Shown here piece by piece: positions 25,778-34,224 of a DNA stretch of 64,000 nucleotides. Under the pieces are notes generated by a model. The model was not told where the DNA came from. It worked only from the letters and a program-made list of their open reading frames with translations, and made no database searches. The stretch's first letter is position 1. The number at the start of each line of letters is the position of its first letter. The DNA comes from Bog-473 sp963791455. GTDB taxonomy: Bacteria > Actinomycetota > Acidimicrobiia > Acidimicrobiales > RAAP-2. The position numbers and the translations under genes are program-made. The stretch spans positions 1,240,001 through 1,304,000 of the forward strand of contig CAWBSM010000002.1 of the NCBI GenBank assembly GCA_963791455.1. Reading direction: 5' to 3'.

Positions 25778-26922
25778 CCGGCCTCGTCGTCCGCGGGCGG
25801 ACGCTCGTTCGACTCTTCCCGACGCGCAATCACATGGAGATCGATGTCGTTCTCTGACGCCATGCGAAGGATCTGCTGGATCACCGAGCCCCGCGTGATG
25901 GACTGCCATCGGGTGAGCCGCGAGGTGCCGACGACGATCTGCGTGATCTGCTGGTCGACGGCAGCGGCAAAGATCGTCTTGGCCACGTCGTCTCCCTGCG
26001 CCGTCTGCCACGTGCCGCCCACCGCCTTGACGAGTTCCTCGAGCTCGGCCGTGCTGCCCCTCGACTCCTCGGCATCGTCGGTCACGACGTGGATCGCGAT
26101 GAGGGGGGCCTTCACCCGGGCGGCGATGCGCGCCGCCCGCCTGATCACCGAGGCGTTGCCCGGAGCACCGGTTACCGCGACCATGATCCGTTCGGTCGTC
26201 TCCCACAACTCGCCGGCGGCCCCACGCGAGCGGAGGAACTCCAGGAGTTCCTCCTCGGTCTCGTCGGCCACGAAGCGCAGCGAGAGCTCGCGCAGCGCCA
26301 CGAGGTTCTCGGCGCGGAAGAAACCGTTCAGCGCGGCGGGCACCTTGGACTCCGGGTAGATGTTGCCGTGCAACATGCGTCGCCGCAGCTGGTCGGCGGA
26401 GGAGTCGATCAGCTCGAGCTGGTCGGCCCGCCGTACCACCCAGTCCGGCACGCGTTCGCGGACGTCAACGCCGGTGATCCGCTCGACGGCGTCGGCAAGA
26501 GACTCGATGTGCTGCACATTGACCGTGGTGATGACGGCGACGCCGGCGTCGAGGATCTCGAGCACGTCCTCCCAGCGCTTCTCGTGACGGCCTGAACCCG
26601 GCACGTTGGTGTGCGCCAGTTCGTCGATGAGCACGACCTCGGGCTTCCTGGCAAGGACCGCGTCGAGGTCCATCTCCTCCCATGTCGAGTTGCGGTACTC
26701 CACCTTCTTGCGTGGGACGACCGGCAGGTCGCGGATCTGCTCCAAGGTGTAGGGACGCTTGTGGGTCTCGACGAAACCCACCACGACGTCGGCGCCGCGC
26801 TGAAAGCGCCGCCACCCCTCGTCGAGCATGGCGCACGTCTTGCCGACGCCCGCGGCCGCGCCGAGGTAGACACGGAAACGCCCGGTCGGGCGTACCCCCT
26901 CGTCTTCCCCGCTCTTGCTCAT
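25774..26922 (-). CDS. kdpD: KdpD N-terminal sensor protein (KdpD domain plus USP domain, no kinase)
   Basis: 382 residues. The KdpD domain (about 15-225) has a P-loop GAAAGVGKT (21-29), ETHKRP and the Walker B-like VVLIDELAHTNVPGS. A universal-stress-protein domain (about 240-370, with GTSRLTRWQS) follows. In E. coli these domains form the N-terminal half of the 894-residue KdpD and set the response to potassium or ATP. Here the protein ends before any membrane or kinase region. The kinase half lies in the divergent gene 68 bases away. They may interact as a two-part sensor. The start follows an AGGTGG sequence only two bases away, so an alternative start is possible. Confidence 0.88.
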   Translation of the reverse strand: MSKSGEDEGVRPTGRFRVYLGAAAGVGKTCAMLDEGWRRFQRGADVVVGFVETHKRPYTLEQIRDLPVVPRKKVEYRNSTWEEMDLDAVLARKPEVVLIDELAHTNVPGSGRHEKRWEDVLEILDAGVAVITTVNVQHIESLADAVERITGVDVRERVPDWVVRRADQLELIDSSADQLRRRMLHGNIYPESKVPAALNGFFRAENLVALRELSLRFVADETEEELLEFLRSRGAAGELWETTERIMVAVTGAPGNASVIRRAARIAARVKAPLIAIHVVTDDAEESRGSTAELEELVKAVGGTWQTAQGDDVAKTIFAAAVDQQITQIVVGTSRLTRWQSITRGSVIQQILRMASENDIDLHVIARREESNERPPADDEAG

Positions 26923-26990
26923 CTCCACCTTTCGCCGGAGCCCGTCGGTGCGTCGGTACACTCACAAGACGCTCCGAAGGACGGAAAGTT

Positions 26991-28538
26991 GTGACGCACG
27001 TGAGACGAGGCGGGCCGGGTACAAAGGCAACGTACCAGCGCACGGTACTGGGCATTGTCGTCACGCTGGTCGGGCTCGCTGCGCTCCTGGCCCTGCTGTT
27101 GCCCTTCCGGTCTCACCTGAGCATCGCCATACCAGCCCTGGCGTTCGTCCTCCCCGCGTTGGTCGGTGTGGTCATCGGCGGCTTCCTCCCCGGTGCCGTG
27201 GGCGCGCTGGTTGGCTTCGTCTTCTACGACTACTTCTTCCTCCCGCCGTACAACACCCTCACGGTGCGGTCGCCGCAGAACTGGATCGCGCTCGGGGTCT
27301 ACGCCGCCGTCGTCCTGATGGTGGCCGAGGTGGTGGCCAAGCTGCAGAGCGCACGGGAGGAAGCGCTGCGGCGGACTGAAGAGTCGGAGCGCCTGTTCGA
27401 GCTGTCGCAGGCCCTCATCGGCGATCTCAGCCTCGCGCAGCTGCTGTCGCATATCGTGGCCACCGTACAGAGCGTCTTCACCCCGCGCTGGACAGCACTC
27501 GTGCTTCCCGACGCTGACCGGGATTCGGCGGGATACGGCGAGACGTTGGGCGTCGCGGCCTCGGCGGGTGATCCGCTCACCGAGGCAGACGTGGCGTCCC
27601 TGACGTCGGGCGGTGGCCAGGCCCGGTCGCTCGGGCTCGCGGACGACGCTGCACCACGTCGGATCTCCGTGGCGCTGGTGGTCAGCCACCGGCCGGTTGG
27701 CATGCTGGTGCTGCAGGAGGTCCAGCTGGCGGAGCGGGAGCGGAGCTTGCTCGGCACGTTCGCCAACCAGGCGGCGCTCGCCGTCGACCGGGCCCAACTT
27801 CGGGAACAGGCGCTGAGGACACGACTGCTCGAGGAGATCGACCGCTGGCGCCGCGCCCTCATGGGCGCGGCGTCGCACGACCTGCGGACACCGCTGGCCT
27901 CCATCAAGACAGCCGTGTCGAGCCTGCGCCAGGACGGCGCCCGCCTGGGCCCCGACGACCGAGCCGAGCTCCTGGAGCTCATTGAGCTGCAGTCGGACCG
28001 CCTGGCCCGTCTCCTGACCAATCTTCTCGACATGACCCGGGTTGAGGCGGGGGCGCTGGAGCTGCGACCGACGACCGTGGGCTTCGACGAGCTGGTCGAC
28101 GAGGCCTTGGCCTTGCTCGTTGGCATCGTCGCCCCCAGCCGCGTGGCGGTCGACGCGGCGGCCGGCCTGCCACTCCTCCACCTCGATCGCGTCCTGATGA
28201 GCCAGGTCCTGGCGAACGTCCTCGAGAACGCAGAACGGCTGTCGCCCGACGACAGCGTCATACGCGTCACGGCGCGCACGGCACCCGGCAGCGCGGCGAC
28301 GCGGGTGGAGATCGCCGTGACCGACGACGGACCGGGTATCGCGCGTGAGGAGCGGAACCGCGTCTTCGAGATGTTCAGCCAGAACGGCGGCGGGGGCAGA
28401 GCCGGCCTCGGCCTGGCCATCGCCAAGGCCTTCGTGGAGGCCCACGGCGGGCTGATCTGGATCGACCCTGACGTGGCGCGCGGGGCCCGAGTCGTTTTCA
28501 CCGTCCCGTGCGAGACCCTTGTCACGGCGCCGGTCTGA
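26991..28538 (+). CDS. DUF4118 membrane sensor histidine kinase (KdpD C-terminal half)
   Basis: 515 residues. Three or four membrane helices of the DUF4118 type (about 18-95, with FYDYFFLPPYNTL), a GAF-like segment (about 125-275), a HisKA phosphoacceptor His296 in ASHDLRTPL, and an HATPase with NVLENAERLSP (N box), DDGPGI, FEMF and GLGLAIAKAFVEAHGG. It matches the C-terminal half of KdpD. It should phosphorylate the KdpE regulator, whose gene begins about 10 bases downstream. The sensory N-terminal half is encoded by the divergent gene. The GTG at 26991 is chosen just before the first membrane helix. Confidence 0.87.
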   Translation: MTHVRRGGPGTKATYQRTVLGIVVTLVGLAALLALLLPFRSHLSIAIPALAFVLPALVGVVIGGFLPGAVGALVGFVFYDYFFLPPYNTLTVRSPQNWIALGVYAAVVLMVAEVVAKLQSAREEALRRTEESERLFELSQALIGDLSLAQLLSHIVATVQSVFTPRWTALVLPDADRDSAGYGETLGVAASAGDPLTEADVASLTSGGGQARSLGLADDAAPRRISVALVVSHRPVGMLVLQEVQLAERERSLLGTFANQAALAVDRAQLREQALRTRLLEEIDRWRRALMGAASHDLRTPLASIKTAVSSLRQDGARLGPDDRAELLELIELQSDRLARLLTNLLDMTRVEAGALELRPTTVGFDELVDEALALLVGIVAPSRVAVDAAAGLPLLHLDRVLMSQVLANVLENAERLSPDDSVIRVTARTAPGSAATRVEIAVTDDGPGIAREERNRVFEMFSQNGGGGRAGLGLAIAKAFVEAHGGLIWIDPDVARGARVVFTVPCETLVTAPV

Positions 28539-28547
28539 ACGGCCGAC

Positions 28548-29258
28548 ATGACCAAGGTCCTCGTCGTGGACGACGATCCGTCTCTGCTCAAGGCCCTCCG
28601 GATCGGCCTGACCGCCCGCGGGGACGAGGTGCTCATCGCGCACTCGGGGACCGAGGCCGTCAACCAGGTCGCGCTGGCGGGACCGGACCTCGTCATCCTC
28701 GATCTTGGCCTGCCCGATGTCGACGGCCTCGAGGTGTGCCGCCGCATCCGCGACTTCTCGGACGTGCCCATCCTGGTCCTGTCCGCCTACGGGGACGAGC
28801 GCCGCAAGGTGGAGGCCCTCGACAGCGGGGCGGACGACTTCGTGACGAAGCCCTTCGGCATGGCCGAGCTCGAAGCCCGGCTCAGAGTGGCGCTGCGCCA
28901 CGCCGTCGCTCGGCAGGGTGACGGACCGGAGCATCCCAGCACGCTGGAGGTGGGCGATCTCGACATCGATCTGGTCCACCACATGGCCACGCTGGCGGGC
29001 TCGCCGCTGCAGCTGACGGCCAAGGAGTTCGAGCTCCTGGCCTACCTGGCCCGCCATGCCGGAAAGGTCTGCACCCATCACATGATCCTTAAGGACGTCT
29101 GGGGTCCCGGCTACGGGGCCGAGTCCAACTACGTGCGCGTCTACACCCATCGTCTGCGCAAGAAGATGGGAGACGAGGAGGGCCGACTGCTCAAGACGGT
29201 TCCGGGCATCGGCTACCAGCTGGTCCCGGACGCTCATTCCTCCTTGACGAACGAGTAG
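28548..29258 (+). CDS. kdpE: KdpE-family response regulator
   Basis: 236 residues: a receiver domain (VVDDDP acidic pocket, phosphoacceptor Asp52 in VILDLGLPD, Lys in VTKPFG) and an OmpR/PhoB winged helix (LTAKEFELLAYLARHAGKV, then YVRVYTHRLRKKM). KdpE activates kdpFABC when external potassium is low or osmolarity is high. It pairs with the kinase just upstream. Its last 25 bases overlap the end of the OB-fold gene on the other strand. Three direct repeats upstream of the kdpF operon are candidate binding sites. Confidence 0.9.
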   Translation: MTKVLVVDDDPSLLKALRIGLTARGDEVLIAHSGTEAVNQVALAGPDLVILDLGLPDVDGLEVCRRIRDFSDVPILVLSAYGDERRKVEALDSGADDFVTKPFGMAELEARLRVALRHAVARQGDGPEHPSTLEVGDLDIDLVHHMATLAGSPLQLTAKEFELLAYLARHAGKVCTHHMILKDVWGPGYGAESNYVRVYTHRLRKKMGDEEGRLLKTVPGIGYQLVPDAHSSLTNE

Positions 29259-29506
29259 AGCGGGTTGACGATCAGGACGCTTCCGTGGACGAGGCCCGGG
29301 GTTCCCTGCGCAATGACCCGGCAGCCGGCGACGAGGCCTGGCACCGAGGGACGGCCAAAGAAGCGCAACAAGAGCGTCCCGGTCCTGTCAGCCAGCACGG
29401 CATCGGTCCTCACCCACGGACGCTGGAAGGACGACACTGACACGATTTCGCCGCGTACCGTGTTCCGGGTGCGGAGCACGACCGCCGCGACGGCGGTCGT
29501 CGTCAC
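29234..29506 (-). CDS. Small OB-fold protein linked to the Kdp operon
   Basis: 90 residues with one OB-fold-like stretch, including GTLLLRFFGRPSVPGLVAG and the end LIVNPLYSFVKEE. It resembles the short OB-fold (nucleic-acid-binding-like) proteins that in mycobacteria sit next to Trk potassium-uptake genes, but that link is from memory. The GTG start overlaps the TGA of kdpC (GTGA at 29503-29506), so it is made with the Kdp transporter. Its end overlaps kdpE tail to tail by 25 bases. A role in potassium homeostasis is inferred from position only. Confidence 0.68.
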   Translation of the reverse strand: MTTTAVAAVVLRTRNTVRGEIVSVSSFQRPWVRTDAVLADRTGTLLLRFFGRPSVPGLVAGCRVIAQGTPGLVHGSVLIVNPLYSFVKEE

Positions 29507-30150
29507 TTCTCGAGGTTGGCCAGCGCCTCGTTGAGCTGCAGCACGTCGATGTACGAGGTGCCCAGGAAGCCCAGCTCGGCACCCTGCGTCTGACCGATGA
29601 CCAGGCGCCTGAGCGCAGAGGGCGAGAGCCCGGTCGCCCTCGACACCATCGGGATCTGGACCAGCGCATCCTGCTGGCTGATGTCAGGGTCGAAACCGCT
29701 GCCCGAGTTCGTGACCAGGTCGGGCGTCGGATCCACGCCACGCGCCTTCCAGTAGGCCACGAGCTGCTGCGTGTTGGTCAGCAGGGTCTTGGACCTCGGC
29801 CCGAGGTTGGACCCCCCGGACTCACCGGAGTTCAAGATGCCGGGCTTGCCCGGGATGTTGTTGGCCTGGAGTGGATTGTCGCCCCCTCCGGCCACGGGCT
29901 TCAGCGACCCTGCGTAAGGGCCGAGGGCGTCGGGCCGGCCCTGGAACACGCAACTGCCCAGGGGGTGGCCCGGACAGGGCGCCTGGGACCAGTTCTGCCC
30001 GATCAGGGTCGACCCGTTGGCGGCGATCGATCCGTCGGCCTGGTGCTTGAAGAACAGCTGGGAGACTCCGGTGCCGAGGAAAGCGTAGGCGAAGGTCAGG
30101 ACGAGCGCGACCACGGCGAGGGTGACCGCACGGCGGATGTGGACGAGCAT
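29503..30150 (-). CDS. kdpC: Potassium-transporting ATPase subunit KdpC
   Basis: 215 residues. A single N-terminal membrane helix (TLAVVALVLTFAYAFLG) precedes a soluble domain with GSTLIGQNWS, FQGRP and DISQQDALVQIPMVSRATG, the standard KdpC motifs. KdpC is a partner of KdpB that aids ATP binding and complex assembly. It is 13 bases downstream of kdpB and overlaps the OB-fold gene start by four bases. Confidence 0.92.
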   Translation of the reverse strand: MLVHIRRAVTLAVVALVLTFAYAFLGTGVSQLFFKHQADGSIAANGSTLIGQNWSQAPCPGHPLGSCVFQGRPDALGPYAGSLKPVAGGGDNPLQANNIPGKPGILNSGESGGSNLGPRSKTLLTNTQQLVAYWKARGVDPTPDLVTNSGSGFDPDISQQDALVQIPMVSRATGLSPSALRRLVIGQTQGAELGFLGTSYIDVLQLNEALANLEK

Positions 30151-30163
30151 CAGAGGGTCTCCA

Positions 30164-32230
30164 TCAGTAGGCGTGCAGCGCGACGACGATGAGATCGATG
30201 AGCTTGATGAAGATGAACGGGACGATGATGCCTCCCACCCCGTAGATCCACACGTTCCGTCGCAAGATGGCGGCCGAGCCAGCGGCGCGGAACTTGACCC
30301 CCCGGAGCGCCAGCGGGATCAGCGCCACGATCACGAGCGCGTTGAAGATGACCGCCGACAGCACGGCGCTCTCGGGGCTGTGCAGCTTCATGATGTTCAA
30401 CGCGTTCAGCTGCGGGTAGGTGGCGATGAACAGGGCGGGGATGATGGCGAAGTACTTGGCCACGTCGTTGGCGATGGAGAAAGTGGTCAGTGATCCCCTG
30501 GTGATGAGCAGCTGCTTGCCGATCTCGACGACGTCGATGAGCTTGGTCGGGTTGGAGTCGAGGTCGACCATGTTGCCGGCTTCCTTGGCCGCCGTAGTCC
30601 CCGTGTTCATCGCAACACCCACGTCCGCCTGAGCCAGGGCGGGGGCGTCGTTGGTCCCGTCCCCCGTCATGGCAACGAGCTTGCCGCCCTCCTGCTCCTG
30701 GTGGATCAGGGCCAACTTCGCCTCTGGTGTGGCCTCGGCCAGAAAGTCGTCGACGCCGGCCTCCTGGGCGATGGTCGCAGCGGTGAGGGGGTTGTCACCG
30801 GTGATCATCACCGTGCGGATGCCCATGGAGCGCATCTCGGCGAACTTCTCCTGGATGCCCTCCTTCACCACGTCCTTGAGCTCGATGACCCCGAGGATCA
30901 CGGGCCCGTCGGCCACGACCAGCGGCGTGGAGCCGGCCCGCGAGACGCGCTCGACGATCGGGTCGAGATCGGCCGGCACGGCACCGCCTTGCTCGGCGAC
31001 CCATGCCTTCACCGAGTCGGAGGCGCCCTTGCGGATCTGGCGGGCGTCGAAGTCGAGCCCGGACATGCGGGTCGTGGCGGAGAAGGGAACGAAGACGTGC
31101 CCCACTTCAAGGTGACGCTCCCGGATGTCGAAGCGCTGCTTGGCCAAGACGACGATGGAACGCCCCTCGGGCGTCTCGTCAGCCAGCGACGCCAGCTGGG
31201 CTGCGTCAGCGAGGTCGCGTTCGCTGTGGTCACCGACGGGGTAGAAGCCCGACGCCATTCGGTTGCCCATAGTGATGGTGCCCGTCTTGTCCAACAGCAG
31301 AGTCTGCACGTCCCCCGCGGCTTCGACGGCCCGGCCGCTCATGGCGAGGACGTTCTTCTGGACCAGGCGGTCCATCCCGGCGATCCCGATAGCCGAGAGC
31401 AGGGCGCCGATCGTGGTCGGGATCAGGCAGACCAGCAGGGCCACCAGGATCACCACCGAGACCGCGGTGCCGGCGTAGATCCCGAGCGCCTCGAGCGAGA
31501 CGACGACGGGTATGAAGATGATGGTCAGCACGGCCAAAAGGATCGTGAGGGCGATCTCGTTGGGCGTCTTCTGGCGATTGGCCCCCTCGACCAGGGTGAT
31601 CATGCGGTCGAGGAAGGTGTGACCGCGCTCGGCCGTGATGCGGACCACGATCCGGTCGGAGAGGACCCTGGTGCCGCCGGTGACGGCCGAGCGGTCGCCG
31701 CCCGATTCTCGGATGACCGGGGCCGACTCGCCGGTGATCGCCGACTCGTCGACCGAAGCGATGCCCTCGATGATCTCGCCGTCGGAGGGGATGAGGTCGT
31801 TGGCCTCGCAGACGACGGTGTCCCCCTTGTTCAGCTCGGCGGCCGGCACCAACTCCTCCGTGCCGTCGGCCCGGACCCGGCGCGCCTCGGTTTCCGACCG
31901 CATCCTCCGCAGCGTGTCGGCTTGCGCCTTGCCCCGACCCTCGGCCATCGCTTCGGCGAAATTGGCGAAAATCACGGTCAGGAAGAGCCAGACGGTGATG
32001 GACCATGTGAAGACCGACGAGTGGGCGATCGCCTCGATGAAGGTGACGACGGAGCCCACCAGCACCACGAACATGACGGGGTTGCGGATCTGCACCGCCG
32101 GGTTCAGCTTGGCGAACGAATCGACCAACGCTTGGCGCAGGATGGGACCGTCGAAGAGGCTCCGCGCCTCGGCCACACCGTGCGGCGTTGCCGGCCCAGG
32201 CTGTCCCGGTTGGGTGGTGGTCATGGTCAT
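30164..32230 (-). CDS. kdpB: Potassium-transporting ATPase ATP-binding subunit KdpB
   Basis: 688 residues, the usual length for this P-type ATPase. ITGES (165-169) is the actuator loop, DKTGT (phosphorylated Asp314) the catalytic site, and MTGDGTNDAPAL the hinge. The membrane helices match the KdpB layout. It hydrolyses ATP to drive potassium uptake through KdpA. The start ATG overlaps the TAA of kdpA by one base; a second ATG two codons later is an alternative. Together with kdpF, A and C it forms a complete high-affinity potassium pump. Confidence 0.95.
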   Translation of the reverse strand: MTMTTTQPGQPGPATPHGVAEARSLFDGPILRQALVDSFAKLNPAVQIRNPVMFVVLVGSVVTFIEAIAHSSVFTWSITVWLFLTVIFANFAEAMAEGRGKAQADTLRRMRSETEARRVRADGTEELVPAAELNKGDTVVCEANDLIPSDGEIIEGIASVDESAITGESAPVIRESGGDRSAVTGGTRVLSDRIVVRITAERGHTFLDRMITLVEGANRQKTPNEIALTILLAVLTIIFIPVVVSLEALGIYAGTAVSVVILVALLVCLIPTTIGALLSAIGIAGMDRLVQKNVLAMSGRAVEAAGDVQTLLLDKTGTITMGNRMASGFYPVGDHSERDLADAAQLASLADETPEGRSIVVLAKQRFDIRERHLEVGHVFVPFSATTRMSGLDFDARQIRKGASDSVKAWVAEQGGAVPADLDPIVERVSRAGSTPLVVADGPVILGVIELKDVVKEGIQEKFAEMRSMGIRTVMITGDNPLTAATIAQEAGVDDFLAEATPEAKLALIHQEQEGGKLVAMTGDGTNDAPALAQADVGVAMNTGTTAAKEAGNMVDLDSNPTKLIDVVEIGKQLLITRGSLTTFSIANDVAKYFAIIPALFIATYPQLNALNIMKLHSPESAVLSAVIFNALVIVALIPLALRGVKFRAAGSAAILRRNVWIYGVGGIIVPFIFIKLIDLIVVALHAY

Positions 32231-33918
32231 TAGAAGAACTTTCCGTGGCTGAGCTGCTCGACGATCGGGCCGAGCGCAAGGGCAGGGAAGAAGGTCAGGC
32301 CGCCGATGATGACGATCACGCCGATGGTGAGCCCGACGAACATTCCGTTGTCGGTGCGGAAGGTGCCGAGCCCTGCGGGGACCTGGGGCTTGGCCGCCAG
32401 CACGCCGCCGAGGGCCAGGGCAGGGATCATGATGCCGACCCGGCCGATCAGCATGTCAATGCCGCCGATCACGTTGTAGAACGAGGTGTTGCTGCTCAGC
32501 CCAGCGAAGGCGGAGCCATTGTTGTTCCCCTGCGAGGTCAGCGCGTAGAGGATCTCGGTGAACCCGTGGGGGATGGCGTTGAGGGGAGCGGCGCGGCCTG
32601 CGTGGATCGAGACGGCGATGGCGGTGAAGACGAGCACGATGAGCGGCATGACCAGGGCCCCGAGGCCCGCCAGTTTGACCTCCTTGGCTTGGATCTTCTT
32701 CCCCAGGTACTCAGGCGTTCGCCCGATCATGAGGCCGCCGATGAACACCGCGATGATGGCGTAGATGAGGATGGTATAGAGGCCGCTGCCCGCACCACCG
32801 GGGGTCACTTCGCCGAGCATCATCCCGCTAATGAGGAAGAAACCGCCCATCGGGGTGAACGAGTCGTAGTTTGCATCAGCCGAGCCGGTGGAGGTACTGG
32901 TCGAGGACACACCGAAGAGCGCGGTCGTGGTATCGCCAAAGCGGACCTCGTGCCCGACCGTGTTCCCCACGGTCGAGGTCACGCCGGCGGCGGCAACAGC
33001 AGGGTTGTTCTGGTGCTCGTAGTAGCTGGCGCCACCCACCCAAACCCCGAAAAGGATCACCATGGCCGCCAGCAGGGCCGCGCCGTGGCGGATGCTCCCG
33101 ACCATCTTGCCGAAGGTGTAAGTGAGAGCGAAGGGGATGGCCAGCAGCAGGTAGATCGACAACCAATTGGTGAGGCCAGTCGGGTTCTCGAAGGTGGTGG
33201 CCGAGTTAGAGTTCAGGAACCCGCCCCCGTTGTTGCCGAGCTGCTTGATTGCCTCCATGAAGCCAATCGGGCCCCGGGGGATCGTCTGGGTGACTCCGTT
33301 CAAGGAGTTGTGGATGCTGACCGTGCCGGCCAGCGTCTGCACGGCGCCCTGGCCGACGAAGATGAGCCCGGCGACGAACGCAATCGGAAACACGATGTAG
33401 AGGAGGCCACGGGTGATGTCGACCCAGAAGTTCCCGATCGTGGGGGAGTTGCGCCGGGAGAAACCTCGAACCAACCCGATGGCCACGGCGATGCCGATGA
33501 TCGGGCTGACGAATTGCTCCATCGTCAGCGCGCCGATCTGGGAGAAGTACGACATGGTCGTCTCGCCGCCGTAGTTCTGCCAGTTGGTGTTGGTCATGAA
33601 CGACGCCGCCGTGTTGAAGCTCAGCGCCTGGGGCGCGGCACCCAGGTGCTGCGGGTTCAGGGGGAGCGACCCCTGGATCCGTATGAGCAGATAGGTGACG
33701 CCCATGACGACCGCCGAGAAGATGACCATGGAGGCCGCGTAGCGCTTCCAGTTCTGCTCCCTCTCGGGGGTGGTCCCGAGGAGCCGGTAGACGGGCCGCT
33801 CGGCCCAGCCGAGGAAGTGCACCCGGCCGTCGAACACGGCGGCCATGTAGGAGCCGAGGTACCGCCAGGTCAGACCCAGGGCGATGACCAGGGTGACGAT
33901 GGTCCAGGTGAACCCCAC
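32230..33918 (-). CDS. kdpA: Potassium-transporting ATPase potassium-binding subunit KdpA
   Basis: 562 residues with about ten membrane helices in four repeat units, as in KdpA, and filter-like segments such as NNGGGF and GNNNGSAF. KdpA forms the potassium channel part of the pump. The GTG start follows the kdpF stop after a single base. Downstream it is coupled to kdpB. Nothing looks truncated. Confidence 0.95.
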   Translation of the reverse strand: MGFTWTIVTLVIALGLTWRYLGSYMAAVFDGRVHFLGWAERPVYRLLGTTPEREQNWKRYAASMVIFSAVVMGVTYLLIRIQGSLPLNPQHLGAAPQALSFNTAASFMTNTNWQNYGGETTMSYFSQIGALTMEQFVSPIIGIAVAIGLVRGFSRRNSPTIGNFWVDITRGLLYIVFPIAFVAGLIFVGQGAVQTLAGTVSIHNSLNGVTQTIPRGPIGFMEAIKQLGNNGGGFLNSNSATTFENPTGLTNWLSIYLLLAIPFALTYTFGKMVGSIRHGAALLAAMVILFGVWVGGASYYEHQNNPAVAAAGVTSTVGNTVGHEVRFGDTTTALFGVSSTSTSTGSADANYDSFTPMGGFFLISGMMLGEVTPGGAGSGLYTILIYAIIAVFIGGLMIGRTPEYLGKKIQAKEVKLAGLGALVMPLIVLVFTAIAVSIHAGRAAPLNAIPHGFTEILYALTSQGNNNGSAFAGLSSNTSFYNVIGGIDMLIGRVGIMIPALALGGVLAAKPQVPAGLGTFRTDNGMFVGLTIGVIVIIGGLTFFPALALGPIVEQLSHGKFF

Positions 33919-33919
33919 G

Positions 33920-34009
33920 TCAGAACTTCTCGGGCTTGAACATGGCGACGCCCAGGTACAAGAACATCACGATGGACAAGGCAAGAAGGAGCCCCTGGGT
34001 CCAGGTCAT
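33920..34009 (-). CDS. kdpF: KdpF small subunit
   Basis: A 29-residue single-helix protein, too short for most gene callers. It has a hydrophobic centre and ends KPEKF, the typical KdpF tail. KdpF stabilises the KdpABC complex in the membrane. Its ATG overlaps the TGA of the 27-residue protein upstream (ATGA at 34006-34009), and kdpA begins one base after its stop. I am confident in the reading frame and role. Confidence 0.85.
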   Translation of the reverse strand: MTWTQGLLLALSIVMFLYLGVAMFKPEKF

Positions 34010-34089
34010 ACCCGGTCCAGGGCCCAGATGAGACCGAGCATCACCACGACGAAGCCCACGATGCCCAGCACTGCAAGAAAGTCAGCCAT
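34006..34089 (-). CDS. 27-residue membrane microprotein leading the kdp operon
   Basis: A single hydrophobic helix (GIVGFVVVMLGLIWAL) with a short charged end (DRV). It starts at an ATG and ends in an ATGA overlap with kdpF, so it is probably translated with the Kdp transporter. It differs from KdpF in its ending and is not a shadow of another gene. Short membrane peptides of this kind are seen before kdpF in other actinobacteria, as far as I recall, but their role is not established. Confidence 0.65.
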   Translation of the reverse strand: MADFLAVLGIVGFVVVMLGLIWALDRV

Positions 34090-34123
34090 GAAGCACATAG
34101 TCGCGGTGCCGTTGTGAACCCGA

Positions 34124-34161
34124 TGTCAACGCGGCCACGGCCTGCGTCAACAGAATGTCAA
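34124..34161 (-). promoter_or_regulatory. Three phased TTGACR boxes upstream of the kdp operon
   Basis: On the minus strand, TTGACA/TTGACG boxes lie at 34124-34129, 34145-34150 and 34156-34161. Two are 11 bases apart and the third is 21 bases away, about one and two helical turns. This fits the head-to-tail half-sites bound by OmpR/PhoB-type regulators such as KdpE. Any of them could also act as a -35 element. The boxes lie 35-72 bases upstream of the microprotein start. Confidence 0.4.
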
Positions 34162-34224
34162 TACCAGCTCGGTCCCGGCTGTGCCTAAGGTGAGCACGAA
34201 CACGGTGTGAAAGTGGGGTGGACG

